Positions 28,084 to 36,610 of a DNA stretch of 43,296 nucleotides are shown one piece after another. The position numbers and the translations under genes are program-made. This DNA comes from Syntrophomonadaceae bacterium. Lineage in GTDB: Bacteria > Bacillota > Dethiobacteria > DTU022. The stretch's first letter is position 1; the number at the start of each line of letters is the position of its first letter. Location: the NCBI GenBank assembly GCA_007121075.1, contig SKMK01000037.1:7501-50796 (forward strand). Reading direction: 5' to 3'. A model generated the notes under the pieces. The model was not told where the DNA came from. It did no database searches and was given only the letters and a program-made list of their open reading frames with translations.

Positions 28084-28581
28084 ATGAAAACAAAAGAAAA
28101 CCTGATGGAAGCATTTGCCGGTGAATCGCAGGCCAACCGCAAATACCTGGCCTTCGCCAAAAAAGCCGAAAAGGATGGCTTTAAAAATGTAGGCAGGATT
28201 TTCCAGGCTATTGCCGAGGCGGAAACCGTGCATGCCTTGAAACACTTTGAAATTGCCGAAAAAGTAGGAGGCACCCTGGATAACCTCGGGGCGGCGGCCG
28301 AAGGGGAACACCACGAATTCACCAAAATGTACCCCGAATTTATCGAAGCGGCAAAGCAGGAAGGCCAGGACAAGGCCCTGCAGTCATTCGAGTACGCCAA
28401 TGCGGCAGAAAAAGTCCACGGCGGCATTTTTAATGACCTTAAAGAAAAAGTAGCCGCCGGTTCCGATGCGGATGACAAGGCTGTTTACCTCTGCCCGGTT
28501 TGCGGGTGGGTTGGCATGGATCCGGCCCCGGACGAGTGCCCGATCTGCAACACGGCTAAAAAAGCATTCAAACAATTTTAA
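28084..28581 (+). CDS. rbr: Rubrerythrin
   Basis: Peroxide reductase of anaerobes, 165 residues. The four-helix di-iron domain has E14 in FAGESQANRKY, E47/H50 in AEAETVHALKH, E75/E78 in EGEHHEF and E109/H112 in AEKVHGG. The C-terminal rubredoxin site is LCPVCGW and CPICN. It takes electrons through rubredoxin from NAD(P)H enzymes to reduce H2O2. AAAAAGGAG precedes the ATG. Divergent from the isc-like operon, so both could answer oxidative stress. Confidence 0.96.
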   Translation: MKTKENLMEAFAGESQANRKYLAFAKKAEKDGFKNVGRIFQAIAEAETVHALKHFEIAEKVGGTLDNLGAAAEGEHHEFTKMYPEFIEAAKQEGQDKALQSFEYANAAEKVHGGIFNDLKEKVAAGSDADDKAVYLCPVCGWVGMDPAPDECPICNTAKKAFKQF

Positions 28582-28599
28582 TCAATTACCGGGACCGGT

Positions 28600-29331
28600 T
28601 TACACCGGTTCAACAAAGTCGGCAAAAATAGTGGAGTGCAGGAGGTAGGTCCGGTTATACTTGACGGCTAGCCCGTAAAAGTAACGGACCAGGGCGGGAA
28701 GATTTTCAGGCTGCCGGGTTAAGTAGATTTCCTTTTCCGGCCCTGAAGCTTCCCGTTTAAAGTATCCCCAGAGGTGATCGACCGTATTGGAAAGGGCCGA
28801 TTCGGTAACCGGCTTTTCCATGATTGCAGCGATCATTTCAATCAACTCCCCGGCTTCCTGCAGGGAACAGTTTTTCATGGACCGCAGGTAGGACTGGACT
28901 TCCTTGTAATGATTGTAGCCGCGGGCCATCACGGAGTATTTATGGTGGGCCCAGTACTCGTAACCGCTTTTCGGCAGGGGAATTCTCCCCGTGCGGCCTG
29001 TTTCCCGGTTTTTTTGCCGCAGGATTTCTATCTGCCCGACCGGTGGATCCACATAACGGTCCGGCCTCGCCTGCCCCGGAAGCAGTACTGGTAAATGGGC
29101 TGGACCGCAGGGACTCTTGTGATTAAAATCCCTCAGCACCATTTCCAGGGTAGTTAAATCATGGATCCATTTAAGCCCGACCGGACACCCCTGCCAGCGC
29201 AAAGTTTCAGGATGGTTGAAGTAGCCTTTTTTAGTCCCTGTTATGATACTGTAAAGGGCATGTATTTCAGCGTGCTGGCCAAGCAGGCTCTGCCGGGACA
29301 GGTAGCCGGGATGGATATCCCAAACGCGCAC
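28600..29331 (-). CDS. Pyrimidine-dimer glycosylase-like (Pyr_excise) domain fused to DUF1722
   Basis: 243 residues. The front half matches the Pyr_excise family (VWDIHPGYLSRQSLLGQHAE, then IHALYSIITGTKKGYFNHPE), related to T4 endonuclease V, which removes UV dimers using its N-terminal amine. The back half is DUF1722-like (YWAHHKYSVMARGYNHYKEV). Because catalysis in this family depends on the N-terminus, the start matters: GTG at 29331 has AGAAGGAGG 7 bases upstream and puts RVWDIHP directly after Met. The ATG at 29352 would include the ribosome-binding site in the coding region. A DNA repair role is inferred from the family. Confidence 0.8.
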   Translation of the reverse strand: MRVWDIHPGYLSRQSLLGQHAEIHALYSIITGTKKGYFNHPETLRWQGCPVGLKWIHDLTTLEMVLRDFNHKSPCGPAHLPVLLPGQARPDRYVDPPVGQIEILRQKNRETGRTGRIPLPKSGYEYWAHHKYSVMARGYNHYKEVQSYLRSMKNCSLQEAGELIEMIAAIMEKPVTESALSNTVDHLWGYFKREASGPEKEIYLTRQPENLPALVRYFYGLAVKYNRTYLLHSTIFADFVEPV

Positions 29332-29545
29332 ATTGAAACCTCCTTCTCTCATTAGAAACCGGAATAATCAAAGCGGCCCCAAACGGTATCAGTTAAATAT
29401 CACTGATCCCATTTAGAGCTTGAATTTTATTTTAACATACGATCAGGCATCGGCCCCGGTTTTGACACTCCTTTATGCCGGATAAATTTGCCGGGCGGCA
29501 ACCGCTTTTTGATAAAAAACACAAACCATAGCTGTTTCAAATTGT

Positions 29546-29574
29546 TTGACTGATTTCCACCGATAAGCTATTAT
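29546..29574 (+). promoter_or_regulatory. Rubredoxin promoter
   Basis: TTGACT (29546-29551), 17-base spacer, TATTAT (29569-29574), about 28 bases before the rubredoxin ATG. Confidence 0.85.
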
Positions 29575-29602
29575 TTTAAAAAAGGCCCGAGGAGGAATAA
29601 TA

Positions 29603-29773
29603 ATGCAAAGCTACATGTGTGAACTCTGTGATTACACCTACGTTCCGAAAAACGGAGATCCCGAAAACGGCATCGCGCCCGGTACCGCCTTTGAAGATCT
29701 ACCCGGTACCTGGAAGTGCCCGATATGCGGCGCCGACAAGGACGAATTCCAGGCCGTGCCAGATACGGCTTAA
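29603..29773 (+). CDS. rd: Rubredoxin
   Basis: 56-residue electron carrier with one iron held by four Cys: MCELCDYTY and [32 protein letters not shown] is the standard C-terminal half. It probably feeds electrons to the rubrerythrin encoded 1 kb away and to related peroxide or oxygen reductases. AGGAGG lies 8 bases upstream of the ATG, and promoter and terminator frame it as a single-gene transcript. A longer frame that overlaps it in another register is not real. Confidence 0.96.
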   Translation: MQSYMCELCDYTYVPKNGDPENGIAPGTAFEDLPGTWKCPICGADKDEFQAVPDTA

Positions 29774-29872
29774 ATTTCCCAAAGAGCTGCTGCTGTTTTA
29801 CGATCTTAAAAACCGTAATGCCGCTATATACCGGTGTACAGCCGGTGTCGAAAGGTTTGTCATCATAATATC

Positions 29873-29918
29873 AAAGCCGGCCGGTTCAGGCTTATTACTT
29901 CTGAACCGGCCGGCTTTT
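29873..29918. terminator. Bidirectional terminator between rubredoxin and the HesB-like gene
   Basis: A perfect 17-bp stem, AAAGCCGGCCGGTTCAG with its complement, and an 11-base loop, with a T-run at the plus-strand end and A residues at the other. It sits between two convergent genes. Confidence 0.85.
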
Positions 29919-29989
29919 GTCGCAGCCTGGCAATTTTTATCTAGACTGTTAGTTGTATCGCCTGCTGCCTGCCAAAGTGTAACCTACTT

Positions 29990-30265
29990 TTACTGGATCT
30001 CTTTAACTACCGGACCGCCAAAAATCCAAATTCCAAACCAGTCGATTGAAAAAGCTTTATCCATCATCTCGTTGCGGACGTAAAAAGTGATGCCGTCTAT
30101 TTCTTCCTTATAGAAGTTTTCTTCCATTTCAGGTTTGCCTGCTTTCACGGCAGGGGTTACAAAACTTCCCCCTCACCCGCCCCGGCAAGCTAAATAAACG
30201 GTATAAGGCTTGGAATTGTCCTTCATTTTTTCCCTGGCCTTGTCTGATATCTTAAGTTTTGCCAT
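29990..30265 (-). CDS. HesB-like protein with in-frame TGA: probable selenoprotein
   Basis: Reading minus-strand codons from ATG 30265 (GGGGTGA ribosome-binding site) gives 91 residues if the TGA at codon 31 (30175-30173) is read as selenocysteine: LACRGG-U-GGSFVTP. The sequence continues in the same frame with a sensible HesB/IscA-like fold (YKEEIDGITFYVRNEMMDKA, SIDWFGIWIFGG) to a TAA stop. Cys27 and Sec31 would form a C-x3-U pair. A stem CCUGC/GCAGG lies 19-35 bases after the UGA, with a loop whose second base is G, consistent with a bacterial SECIS element. HesB-like selenoproteins are known in anaerobes. The alternative is a pseudogene with a nonsense mutation, but the coding quality after the TGA argues against it. 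Confidence 0.75.
30138..30172 (-). promoter_or_regulatory. SECIS-like element
   Basis: Directly after the in-frame TGA: a 5-bp stem CCUGC (30154-30150) with GCAGG (30142-30138) and a 7-base loop beginning C-G. The loop starts 23 bases after UGA, inside the usual spacing range of bacterial SECIS elements. A competing GGGG/CCCC pairing lies closer to the UGA. Confidence 0.55.
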
Positions 30266-30295
30266 TTCAATCACCCCTATTTAGGAATCACTCTT

Positions 30296-30304
30296 ATTAT
30301 AACA
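30296..30304 (-). promoter_or_regulatory. Extended -10 promoter of the HesB-like gene
   Basis: TGTTATAAT on the minus strand, a perfect extended -10 element about 30 bases before the start codon; the -35 region is poor. Confidence 0.5.
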
Positions 30305-30393
30305 TAAGTATGCCTATATAGTTGCCTCTTTTTAGAAGGAGTACTCAGCGGACCCATCGAAATGTTAATAAACCGCTTAAACTGGAGGTTCCC

Positions 30394-31539
30394 ATGAAAA
30401 TTATTGCCGCCCCCGATAAATTTAAAGGAAGCATGAGCGCAACCGAAGCGGCGAAGCAGATCGAAAAAGGGATAAAAAGCGTTCTTCCCTGGGCAGAGGT
30501 ACACCGGTTTCCCCTTTCAGACGGTGGAGAAGGCCTGGTCGAATCTCTAACTGGCAAACCGGGGAGTTCCCTCCAAACCATAACTGTAACCGGGCCCCTG
30601 GGCCGGCCAGTGGAGGCTGTTTTCGGTTTAATTGACGACGGCAGAACCGGGGTCATTGAAATGGCTGCCGCTTCCGGCCTGTCCCTGGTTCCGGAGGGAA
30701 AACGGGATCCCTCTATCACCACTACCCGCGGAACCGGTGAATTGATCCGTGCCGCACTGGACCGGGGATGCAGGAAGTTGATCGTCGGAATTGGAGGCAG
30801 CGCCACCAGTGACGGGGGAGCAGGGGTGGCCGAAGCCCTGGGCGCACAGTTCCTGGACCGGAAGGGACGCCTCCTGGGCAGAGGAGGCGCCGAACTGGAA
30901 CGTCTTGAAAAAATCGATATTTCCGGGCTTGATCCCCGTCTGGATGAAGTCGAAGTCCTTGTGGCCTGCGATGTTGATAATCCCCTGACCGGCCCTAAAG
31001 GAGCCGCTTATGTCTACGCCCCTCAGAAAGGGGCAGATCCGGGCATGGTTGAAAAACTGGACCGGGCCCTTGTAAACTACGCCCGGGTTATAAAAAAAGA
31101 CTTCGGGATGGAAGTCGATCATATCCCCGGGGCAGGCGCAGCAGGAGGCCTGGGGGCGGGGTTAATCGCTTTTTTAAGAGCACGGCTGTCGTCAGGTATC
31201 GAGCTGGTTCTCGAGGCCCTGGAAATAGAACAGTATCTGGCGGGCTGCAGCCTGCTGATTACCGGCGAAGGCAAACTGGACACCCAGTCCGCTTACGGAA
31301 AAGCTCCGGTGGGCATCGCCCGCAAAGCCAGGCAATGCAAGATCCCGGTTCTCGCCCTGGCGGGGGACCTGGAAGGCGAATTGGGAGTTTTTCACCGGGA
31401 GGGAATCACCGCCTGCTTCGCCATTGCCGATGGGCCCTTGAGCATCCAGGACTCCATCGAGCGGGGGCCTGAATTGCTGGAAGCAAAAACGGCCGAGCTG
31501 ATCCGAATTTGGATAACAGCCCGGTCCGCTGAACAATAA
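30394..31539 (+). CDS. Glycerate kinase
   Basis: 381 residues, glycerate 2-kinase family (GlxK/GarK type): phosphorylates D-glycerate with ATP to phosphoglycerate for glycolysis. MKIIAAPDKFKGSMSATEA at the N-terminus, FPLSDGGEGLVESL, VGIGGSATSDGGAG (nucleotide loop) and ITGEGKLDTQSAYGKAP are family hallmarks. An in-frame start 72 bases upstream is not credible; ATG at 30394 has GGAGG 6 bases upstream. No pathway partner lies next to it. Confidence 0.93.
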   Translation: MKIIAAPDKFKGSMSATEAAKQIEKGIKSVLPWAEVHRFPLSDGGEGLVESLTGKPGSSLQTITVTGPLGRPVEAVFGLIDDGRTGVIEMAAASGLSLVPEGKRDPSITTTRGTGELIRAALDRGCRKLIVGIGGSATSDGGAGVAEALGAQFLDRKGRLLGRGGAELERLEKIDISGLDPRLDEVEVLVACDVDNPLTGPKGAAYVYAPQKGADPGMVEKLDRALVNYARVIKKDFGMEVDHIPGAGAAGGLGAGLIAFLRARLSSGIELVLEALEIEQYLAGCSLLITGEGKLDTQSAYGKAPVGIARKARQCKIPVLALAGDLEGELGVFHREGITACFAIADGPLSIQDSIERGPELLEAKTAELIRIWITARSAEQ

Positions 31540-31557
31540 CCAGTTGCTGACGTTATT

Positions 31558-32193
31558 CTATTCCTCTTCTTCGCCGTTTTCTTCCTCGTCCTCTTCAGGG
31601 AGATCCTCTATGGTGAAGTGCCGTTCACCATCCACTTCTATCCCGTAGAGCTCAAGGACTGTTTCTCCTTCCAGGTCAATGGCCATTACATCATAAGTAT
31701 CAGGTTCGGCAAAGAAAAACTTGCTAATCCCGGCGGCAATAACCTCATCTCCAAGCCAGTCTTCGCCCCAGTCTTCACTTTCGCTCGGTGAAATATACAA
31801 AAAGGCGATATCCACTTCTGTGTCGTTGGTAACCAGGATCGGTTCTCTGTCTTCCCCGCCGATTTCCATGCTGAAGTCTTCGCTTATGTTCCTGGCCGCA
31901 GGGAGCACGTAGTATTCATATGTCATCGGAATAATGGTGTATTCCCCTTCGGGCAGGACAAACGACACCGTTTCACCGGGCTCAATCACTTCATCATCCA
32001 GTAAATCCTCGCCCCATTCATCCAGGTCGGGTCCATAAAAAAGGACGTATGAAACAATTACCTCTTCGGTCATGTTGACCACATCGATGGTAATTTCATT
32101 CTCATTGCCGGGGTCAAGATCGTTGTTCCCGCAGCCGAAGATCAATACCAGGATGGAAATGCAGATCAAAACCGCTATTATTTTCTTGACCAT
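31558..32193 (-). CDS. Acidic lipoprotein with internal duplication
   Basis: 211 residues. The signal peptide ends with lipobox LIFGC. Two related halves follow: a VVNMTEEVIVSYVLFYGP...WGEDLLDDEVIEPGE unit (about residues 38-90) and a VTNDTEVDIAFLYISP...WGEDWLGDEVIAAGI unit (about 118-165). Each probably forms a small beta domain. The C-terminal 20 residues are almost all Glu/Asp. Function unknown; no named family recognised. ATG at 32193 has GGAGG 6 bases upstream. Confidence 0.75.
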   Translation of the reverse strand: MVKKIIAVLICISILVLIFGCGNNDLDPGNENEITIDVVNMTEEVIVSYVLFYGPDLDEWGEDLLDDEVIEPGETVSFVLPEGEYTIIPMTYEYYVLPAARNISEDFSMEIGGEDREPILVTNDTEVDIAFLYISPSESEDWGEDWLGDEVIAAGISKFFFAEPDTYDVMAIDLEGETVLELYGIEVDGERHFTIEDLPEEDEEENGEEEE

Positions 32194-32537
32194 AAACAAC
32201 CTCCGTTAATTTTCGTCACAGTTGAATACCTTAAGACCGCAACTTTGAATTGGTATTAATAATGGTCCCTTTAGGTTGGTTCATTAACGGGATCATCCTT
32301 GCCTTTGTCATTTTACCACACTCACTTGATTATTCAAGGTAAATAATTGGCCCCGGCAAGCATAAGCACCCGATTTCCCCCCAGGTCAAGGCTAAAACAA
32401 AGGTGTTCCGAAAAATGGGGCACAAATGATATAATATGAGAGCTTTGATTACGAAGTTTTCAAGGGCGGTCCCGACCCGAACCTTTACCGCTTACCGCAT
32501 GTTTAAATATATAAACTTAACCGGGAGCTGATCTCAT
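32194..32537. promoter_or_regulatory. Divergent intergenic region with nagA promoter
   Basis: About 340 bases between the acidic lipoprotein and nagA with no gene. On the plus strand TGATATAAT (32427-32435) is a perfect extended -10; the -35 (TTCCGA, 18 bases before) is weak. It would give nagA a leader of about 95 bases in which I see no known riboswitch. Confidence 0.55.
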
Positions 32538-33776
32538 TTGAGCAGCAATCGCAATCCAAACCGAAACCTGGCAGCTGAAGCAGCCCGCCTTCCGGGCCGC
32601 AGTGACTCAGCTTCTTTCGCCCTTTATAACGGCACCGTCTACACTCCCTGGGAAATGTTTTACGGGGGGGTGGCTGTCGTGGGGGATAAAATTGACCGGG
32701 TCTTTTCCGGTGATCTCCCGGAAAATCTGGCCCGGGACGGGGGCGAGCTGCTTGACTGCCGCGGCGGCCTGATCCTGCCCGGCTTTGTCGACCTGCACCT
32801 GCACGGCTCCAGGGGCTTTGACTTTACCCTGGCCTCAACAGATGAAATAATCCGGTCTGTTTCATACCATACCACAACAGGCGGAGCAACCACCCTTATG
32901 CCCACCCTGGTTTCAGCCCCCCTTAACCGGATCAAGGAGGCAGCTGAAAGAATCAGGCAGGCCCGGGCAAAAATAGGGGCACCCCACCTGGCAGGAGTAC
33001 ACCTGGAGGGGCCTTTTTTTAATCCCTGGTACAAGGGCGCCCACACGGAAGCATACTTGAAAAATCCGGAGCCGGACCTGATCGAAGATCTGATTTCTTC
33101 CCTGGGGGATATTCTGGGCATGGTAACCCTGTCTCCCGAGCTCCCCCATGCCCTCGAAGCCATTACCCGCCTGGACAGGGAGGGTATTGTGGCTGCCGCC
33201 GGGCACAGTGGGGCTACCCTGGAAGAGATCGAGAAAGCCGCCTCCTGCGGGCTCCGCCATGTCGTTCACACTTACTCGGCCATGCGCCGGTTTCACCACC
33301 GTTCCCCTGGTATCCTGGGCGCCGCTTTAACCCTGGACAGCCTCAGCGCCGAAATTATAGCCGACGGCGTCCACACCCACCCGGCGGCGGTTAAACTTTT
33401 TTTCCGGGCCAAACCTCCGGATAAGACAGTTTTGGCTACCGACGCCCTGGCCGTATGCGGGCTGCCGGACCGCGAATGCCTGCTCGGCGACAAAAAAATA
33501 ATCAATAAAGGAGGGCAAGCATTCCTGGAAGACGGCACCCTGGCCGGAAGCATCCTGACCATGAACATGGCCCTGGCCGGAGCGGTGGAAATGTCGGGCT
33601 TAAGCCTTGAGAAGGTGCTGCCGGCGGCAACTATTAATCCGGCCCGGGTCATGGGCCTGGACAAAATAAAAGGATCCCTGGAAGCTGGAAAGGATGCCGA
33701 TATAACTGTAATCGACGAACACTACAATGTGCTTTTAACCATATGCAGGGGCCGGCCATATTTAATACGAGGCTAA
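32538..33776 (+). CDS. nagA: N-acetylglucosamine-6-phosphate deacetylase
   Basis: 412 residues, amidohydrolase fold; converts GlcNAc-6-P to glucosamine-6-P in aminosugar and cell-wall recycling. Metal and active-site motifs: GFVDLHLHGSRGFDF, HLEGPFFNPWYKGAH with the catalytic-site Glu, AAAGHSGAT, VVHTYSAM (usually HLFNAM) and LATDAL with the catalytic Asp. It starts at TTG about 10 bases after GGAG, giving roughly 28 residues before the conserved FALYNGTVYTP. No nagB lies nearby. It may recycle products of the peptidoglycan hydrolases encoded in this window. Confidence 0.93.
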   Translation: MSSNRNPNRNLAAEAARLPGRSDSASFALYNGTVYTPWEMFYGGVAVVGDKIDRVFSGDLPENLARDGGELLDCRGGLILPGFVDLHLHGSRGFDFTLASTDEIIRSVSYHTTTGGATTLMPTLVSAPLNRIKEAAERIRQARAKIGAPHLAGVHLEGPFFNPWYKGAHTEAYLKNPEPDLIEDLISSLGDILGMVTLSPELPHALEAITRLDREGIVAAAGHSGATLEEIEKAASCGLRHVVHTYSAMRRFHHRSPGILGAALTLDSLSAEIIADGVHTHPAAVKLFFRAKPPDKTVLATDALAVCGLPDRECLLGDKKIINKGGQAFLEDGTLAGSILTMNMALAGAVEMSGLSLEKVLPAATINPARVMGLDKIKGSLEAGKDADITVIDEHYNVLLTICRGRPYLIRG

Positions 33777-33897
33777 AACCCGTCACACAGCGACACTGTT
33801 TTTCCGCATCCCGGCCCGACAACCCCCGCCTCAATGATCTTCTGGATCAACGAAAAACTTTTAAACATATTTGAGCACTGGGCAAGTCATGGATCTG

Positions 33898-33921
33898 AAA
33901 AAATCCCGCCCAAAGGCGGGA
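33898..33921 (-). terminator. Terminator of the PrcB-like lipoprotein gene
   Basis: A 7-bp stem TCCCGCC/GGCGGGA with a 4-base loop, followed on the minus strand by six U residues, about 60 bases after the gene's stop. Confidence 0.85.
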
Positions 33922-33979
33922 AGCTTATACTTTAAGTACTCGGTTTTTCTATATCTCTGCCGGTCCCGGCAGTAAAATT

Positions 33980-34417
33980 TTAATCCAAAACCGGGACAGT
34001 GTCTTCATCTCCGGTGGCCACAAATTCAACCGGAAGGTCGGTTTCTTCCACCACGGCCAGATCGTAGGGATAGGTTATTGCCTGGGTGACCATTTCATCT
34101 TCACCCGGCTCGGTAAATTCAACAGTTACAACCAGTGTTTCTTCCTGTTTCTTAATCTCCTCAATTTCCACTACATAACCGCCGGTCGGCTTTTCGCCGT
34201 AGGTGATCAGGATATAAAGCAGGCCGTCATGAACACGGGCCCTGCCTCCAAATTGATCCCTGGAACTTTCAATCCAGGCTTTGATTTCTTTCGGCAATTC
34301 CTCATCTTCGATATCCACCGGAGTCACCACCTCAACAGTTTCTTCTGCTTCACCACAACCATAGGCAAAAAGCAAGACTGTTACCAACAAGAACATCAAC
34401 AATGTCTTTTTAAACAT
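33980..34417 (-). CDS. PrcB-like lipoprotein
   Basis: 145 residues with lipobox FAYGC. The mature part has the pattern of the PrcB C-terminal domain: YGEKPTGGYVVEIEEI, then VTVEFTEPGEDEMVTQAITY and a PYDLAVV strand. PrcB helps the PrcA protease in some bacteria; related domains occur in many exported lipoproteins without a known partner, and no protease gene is close. ATG at 34417 is preferred because GGGAGG lies 8 bases upstream; an ATG at 34435 would include it. Confidence 0.75.
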   Translation of the reverse strand: MFKKTLLMFLLVTVLLFAYGCGEAEETVEVVTPVDIEDEELPKEIKAWIESSRDQFGGRARVHDGLLYILITYGEKPTGGYVVEIEEIKKQEETLVVTVEFTEPGEDEMVTQAITYPYDLAVVEETDLPVEFVATGDEDTVPVLD

Positions 34418-34575
34418 CTGGTTGCCTCCCTTCATTTATTCTACCGCGTATTGAATTTTCTCTCTGGTATTAAGACAACTGCAAAGAAATTAAGTTTCAG
34501 TTTTCTTGTCCTTAATTTTATAGAATTTCCACCAGGATTAAACAATGGAGATGACAGCATTGTCCTCCGCGCTTT

Positions 34576-36132
34576 TTATTTTTGACGCGAATACCAATTC
34601 CACAGATGCCGGGCTTCTTCAATATCGATATCGGCAACCTGGAACGCTTTGCCGGACGGCGATGAGAGAACCCAGGCCCGGGCAGTCCTGAGGTCCCTCC
34701 AACGCTGAAAAGGATTGGCGCTAACCTGGAAAGCCTGAATACAATTACGAAGCATCAAAACCCGGAAACGGTTCACGAATCGAAACTTCATAGTCATTTG
34801 CTTGTCGTCCAGGAACGTAGCTCCGGCCCGGTAACGGCTGTAACCCCAAAAAAGGGCCAGGATGAGTAGAGAGATAGAAAGCCAGCCGTAAGGGATCCAC
34901 TGCAGGGGGACGATTATTAAAAGCAGCGGTGCGGCGGCCCTGAACATGTAGCGGCGCAGGGCCCTACCGGGCAGGGGCACGAAGGTGTCAGGCAGGCGGT
35001 ATTCGGGCAAAATCCGGGCCAAAAAATGACTGAGTTCATCGGTGCGGAGCAGGGGAAAAAGCAAAGTAATATAATTTTGTTCACGTGATCCTCCTCCCGC
35101 CACCTCGGCAACCAGGGCACATCTGCCGAATGGTTGACGCAAAATCCCTTCATGCACAACTAAAGCCTGCAGGCGGTTTAAGTTGAGGGTCAGTTGTTTT
35201 TGCTCAATCAGCCCCCAGGTAACCTGGAGGCGATCCTGGCGGCGTTGAAGCGTAAAGTTGGCATACTGGACCATAAAAGCCAGCGAAGAAATCAGCCAGG
35301 ACAAGAAAAGCAAGACCAGCACTACCAGCACCACCGTACCGGCGGCGGTAGAAGTAACCCGGTCCAGCAGGTGTTCCCAGAATGCATCGGGGATAAAAGG
35401 CAGAGCCTGGGAAAAAATGAGGCCGGTCACTGAAAAAAGGACGAAAAAACCGCCGGAGGTAGCGCCGGCTATAAACAGTTCCGGGATGGTAATCCTGTAA
35501 GTCGCTTCAGCTTGATTATCCTCTCCTGCCCTTGTTTGTTCACCGGGCTTCAGGGCAGTATCGATTAACGCTTTTAAGCCGGCCCGGGGAGCAGTTTCTT
35601 TTTCCTCACGCACCACTCCTTCATCACCTATCTCCCCTGCAGCTTTTTCAGCATTTTCTTCAGGGGCAAGATCATTTTCCACCGCCGGGCCTTCCAGGCT
35701 TTCCTTGATATTGTACGCTTCCTCAAGGGTAACGGCCGTGAGGCTCAGTTCAGATTCCGATCCGCCTCCTGCAGTTTCAACCTGGAGGCTGGCCAGGCCG
35801 AGCAATCGCTGGAAAATGCCCCGGCGGATATTTACTGTCTGGACCCGTTCCCGTTTGATAGAGCGTTCTTTTTTAAAAATAACACCCGACTTGATGTGCA
35901 GATAGCCGGCCTCATAGCGGTAAGTATAAAAGGCCCAGCTTAACACCTGCAGGGGCAGGATCACCACCAGGAGTGCCACGGCGGAGCCGGCCAGGATTAA
36001 CAAATTCCGGGCCAGGTTTCCATCACCCGGGTTCTGAAGCAAAACCAGGACTATCGGGGCCAGAAAAATGAGCAGGCTTTTTAATGATGCCAGGGGGATC
36101 ATCAGCGGATGCTGTCTTTTTTGATCATACAT
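34576..36132 (-). CDS. Membrane protein with bacterial PH domains, YdbT-like
   Basis: 518 residues. Pairs of membrane helices near 18-60, 228-290 and 400-430 alternate with three bPH2 (DUF304) domains; the first has YEAGYLHIKSGVIFKKERSI. A long acidic linker lies after the first PH domain (about 150-220). YdbT proteins work with YdbS; in Bacillus the pair has been linked to resistance to certain bacteriocins, but the molecular role is unclear. ATG at 36132 overlaps the YdbS-like stop by 8 bases and lies 9 bases after GGGTGA. Confidence 0.85.
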   Translation of the reverse strand: MYDQKRQHPLMIPLASLKSLLIFLAPIVLVLLQNPGDGNLARNLLILAGSAVALLVVILPLQVLSWAFYTYRYEAGYLHIKSGVIFKKERSIKRERVQTVNIRRGIFQRLLGLASLQVETAGGGSESELSLTAVTLEEAYNIKESLEGPAVENDLAPEENAEKAAGEIGDEGVVREEKETAPRAGLKALIDTALKPGEQTRAGEDNQAEATYRITIPELFIAGATSGGFFVLFSVTGLIFSQALPFIPDAFWEHLLDRVTSTAAGTVVLVVLVLLFLSWLISSLAFMVQYANFTLQRRQDRLQVTWGLIEQKQLTLNLNRLQALVVHEGILRQPFGRCALVAEVAGGGSREQNYITLLFPLLRTDELSHFLARILPEYRLPDTFVPLPGRALRRYMFRAAAPLLLIIVPLQWIPYGWLSISLLILALFWGYSRYRAGATFLDDKQMTMKFRFVNRFRVLMLRNCIQAFQVSANPFQRWRDLRTARAWVLSSPSGKAFQVADIDIEEARHLWNWYSRQK

Positions 36133-36610
36133 CTTCATCACTCACCCGGGCCAGAGCCGATATTTCACCGCGCAGTTCGGCAGCCCGCTCCCTGGAAAGC
36201 GCCGGTATCCGGTGCTCGGAAGCGGCGGTGGAAATCTTCAAGGTGGCCAAACCAAACAAGCGCATAATCGGGCCGTGCTCGGTATCGACATGCTGGACCC
36301 TGATCATGGGGATCAGAGTCCGGCGGATGATAAAAACCCCGTGGCGGATATCGATCTCATCGTCGCGGATCTCGTAGCGCCAAAAATGAAGTTTGATCCG
36401 GGGGACAATTACCGCATCCCACAGAGTATACAAAACAACCAGTCCGACTGCCAGCCAGCCATAAACAGCGGGCAGATCCCAAAATAACGGAGCTACGGTC
36501 AGGTACAGCACCGGGAAAATCATTAAAATTAAACCCCAGATCAACCCGCTAAAAAACCAGGCTTTCAAGGCCCGCCTGTCCAGGCGTTCTTTTGGTTCAG
36601 CTTCTATCAT
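36125..36610 (-). CDS. Membrane protein with one bacterial PH domain, YdbS-like
   Basis: 161 residues: two membrane helices (about 15-65), then a bPH2 domain with WRYEIRDDEIDIRHGVFIIR and the VQHVDTEHGPIMRLFGLATL core. It is the partner of the following YdbT-like gene, whose start overlaps its stop. ATG at 36610 has AGGG 8 bases upstream; a frame extending to 36727 adds a basic segment not found in the family and has no good ribosome-binding site. Confidence 0.83.
   Translation of the reverse strand: MIEAEPKERLDRRALKAWFFSGLIWGLILMIFPVLYLTVAPLFWDLPAVYGWLAVGLVVLYTLWDAVIVPRIKLHFWRYEIRDDEIDIRHGVFIIRRTLIPMIRVQHVDTEHGPIMRLFGLATLKISTAASEHRIPALSRERAAELRGEISALARVSDEDV

Noticed and set aside
29619-30083. 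Plus-strand frame of 154 codons running through rubredoxin and the terminator
   Set aside because: It overlaps a perfect rubredoxin in another register, passes through a 17-bp terminator hairpin and has no family similarity.
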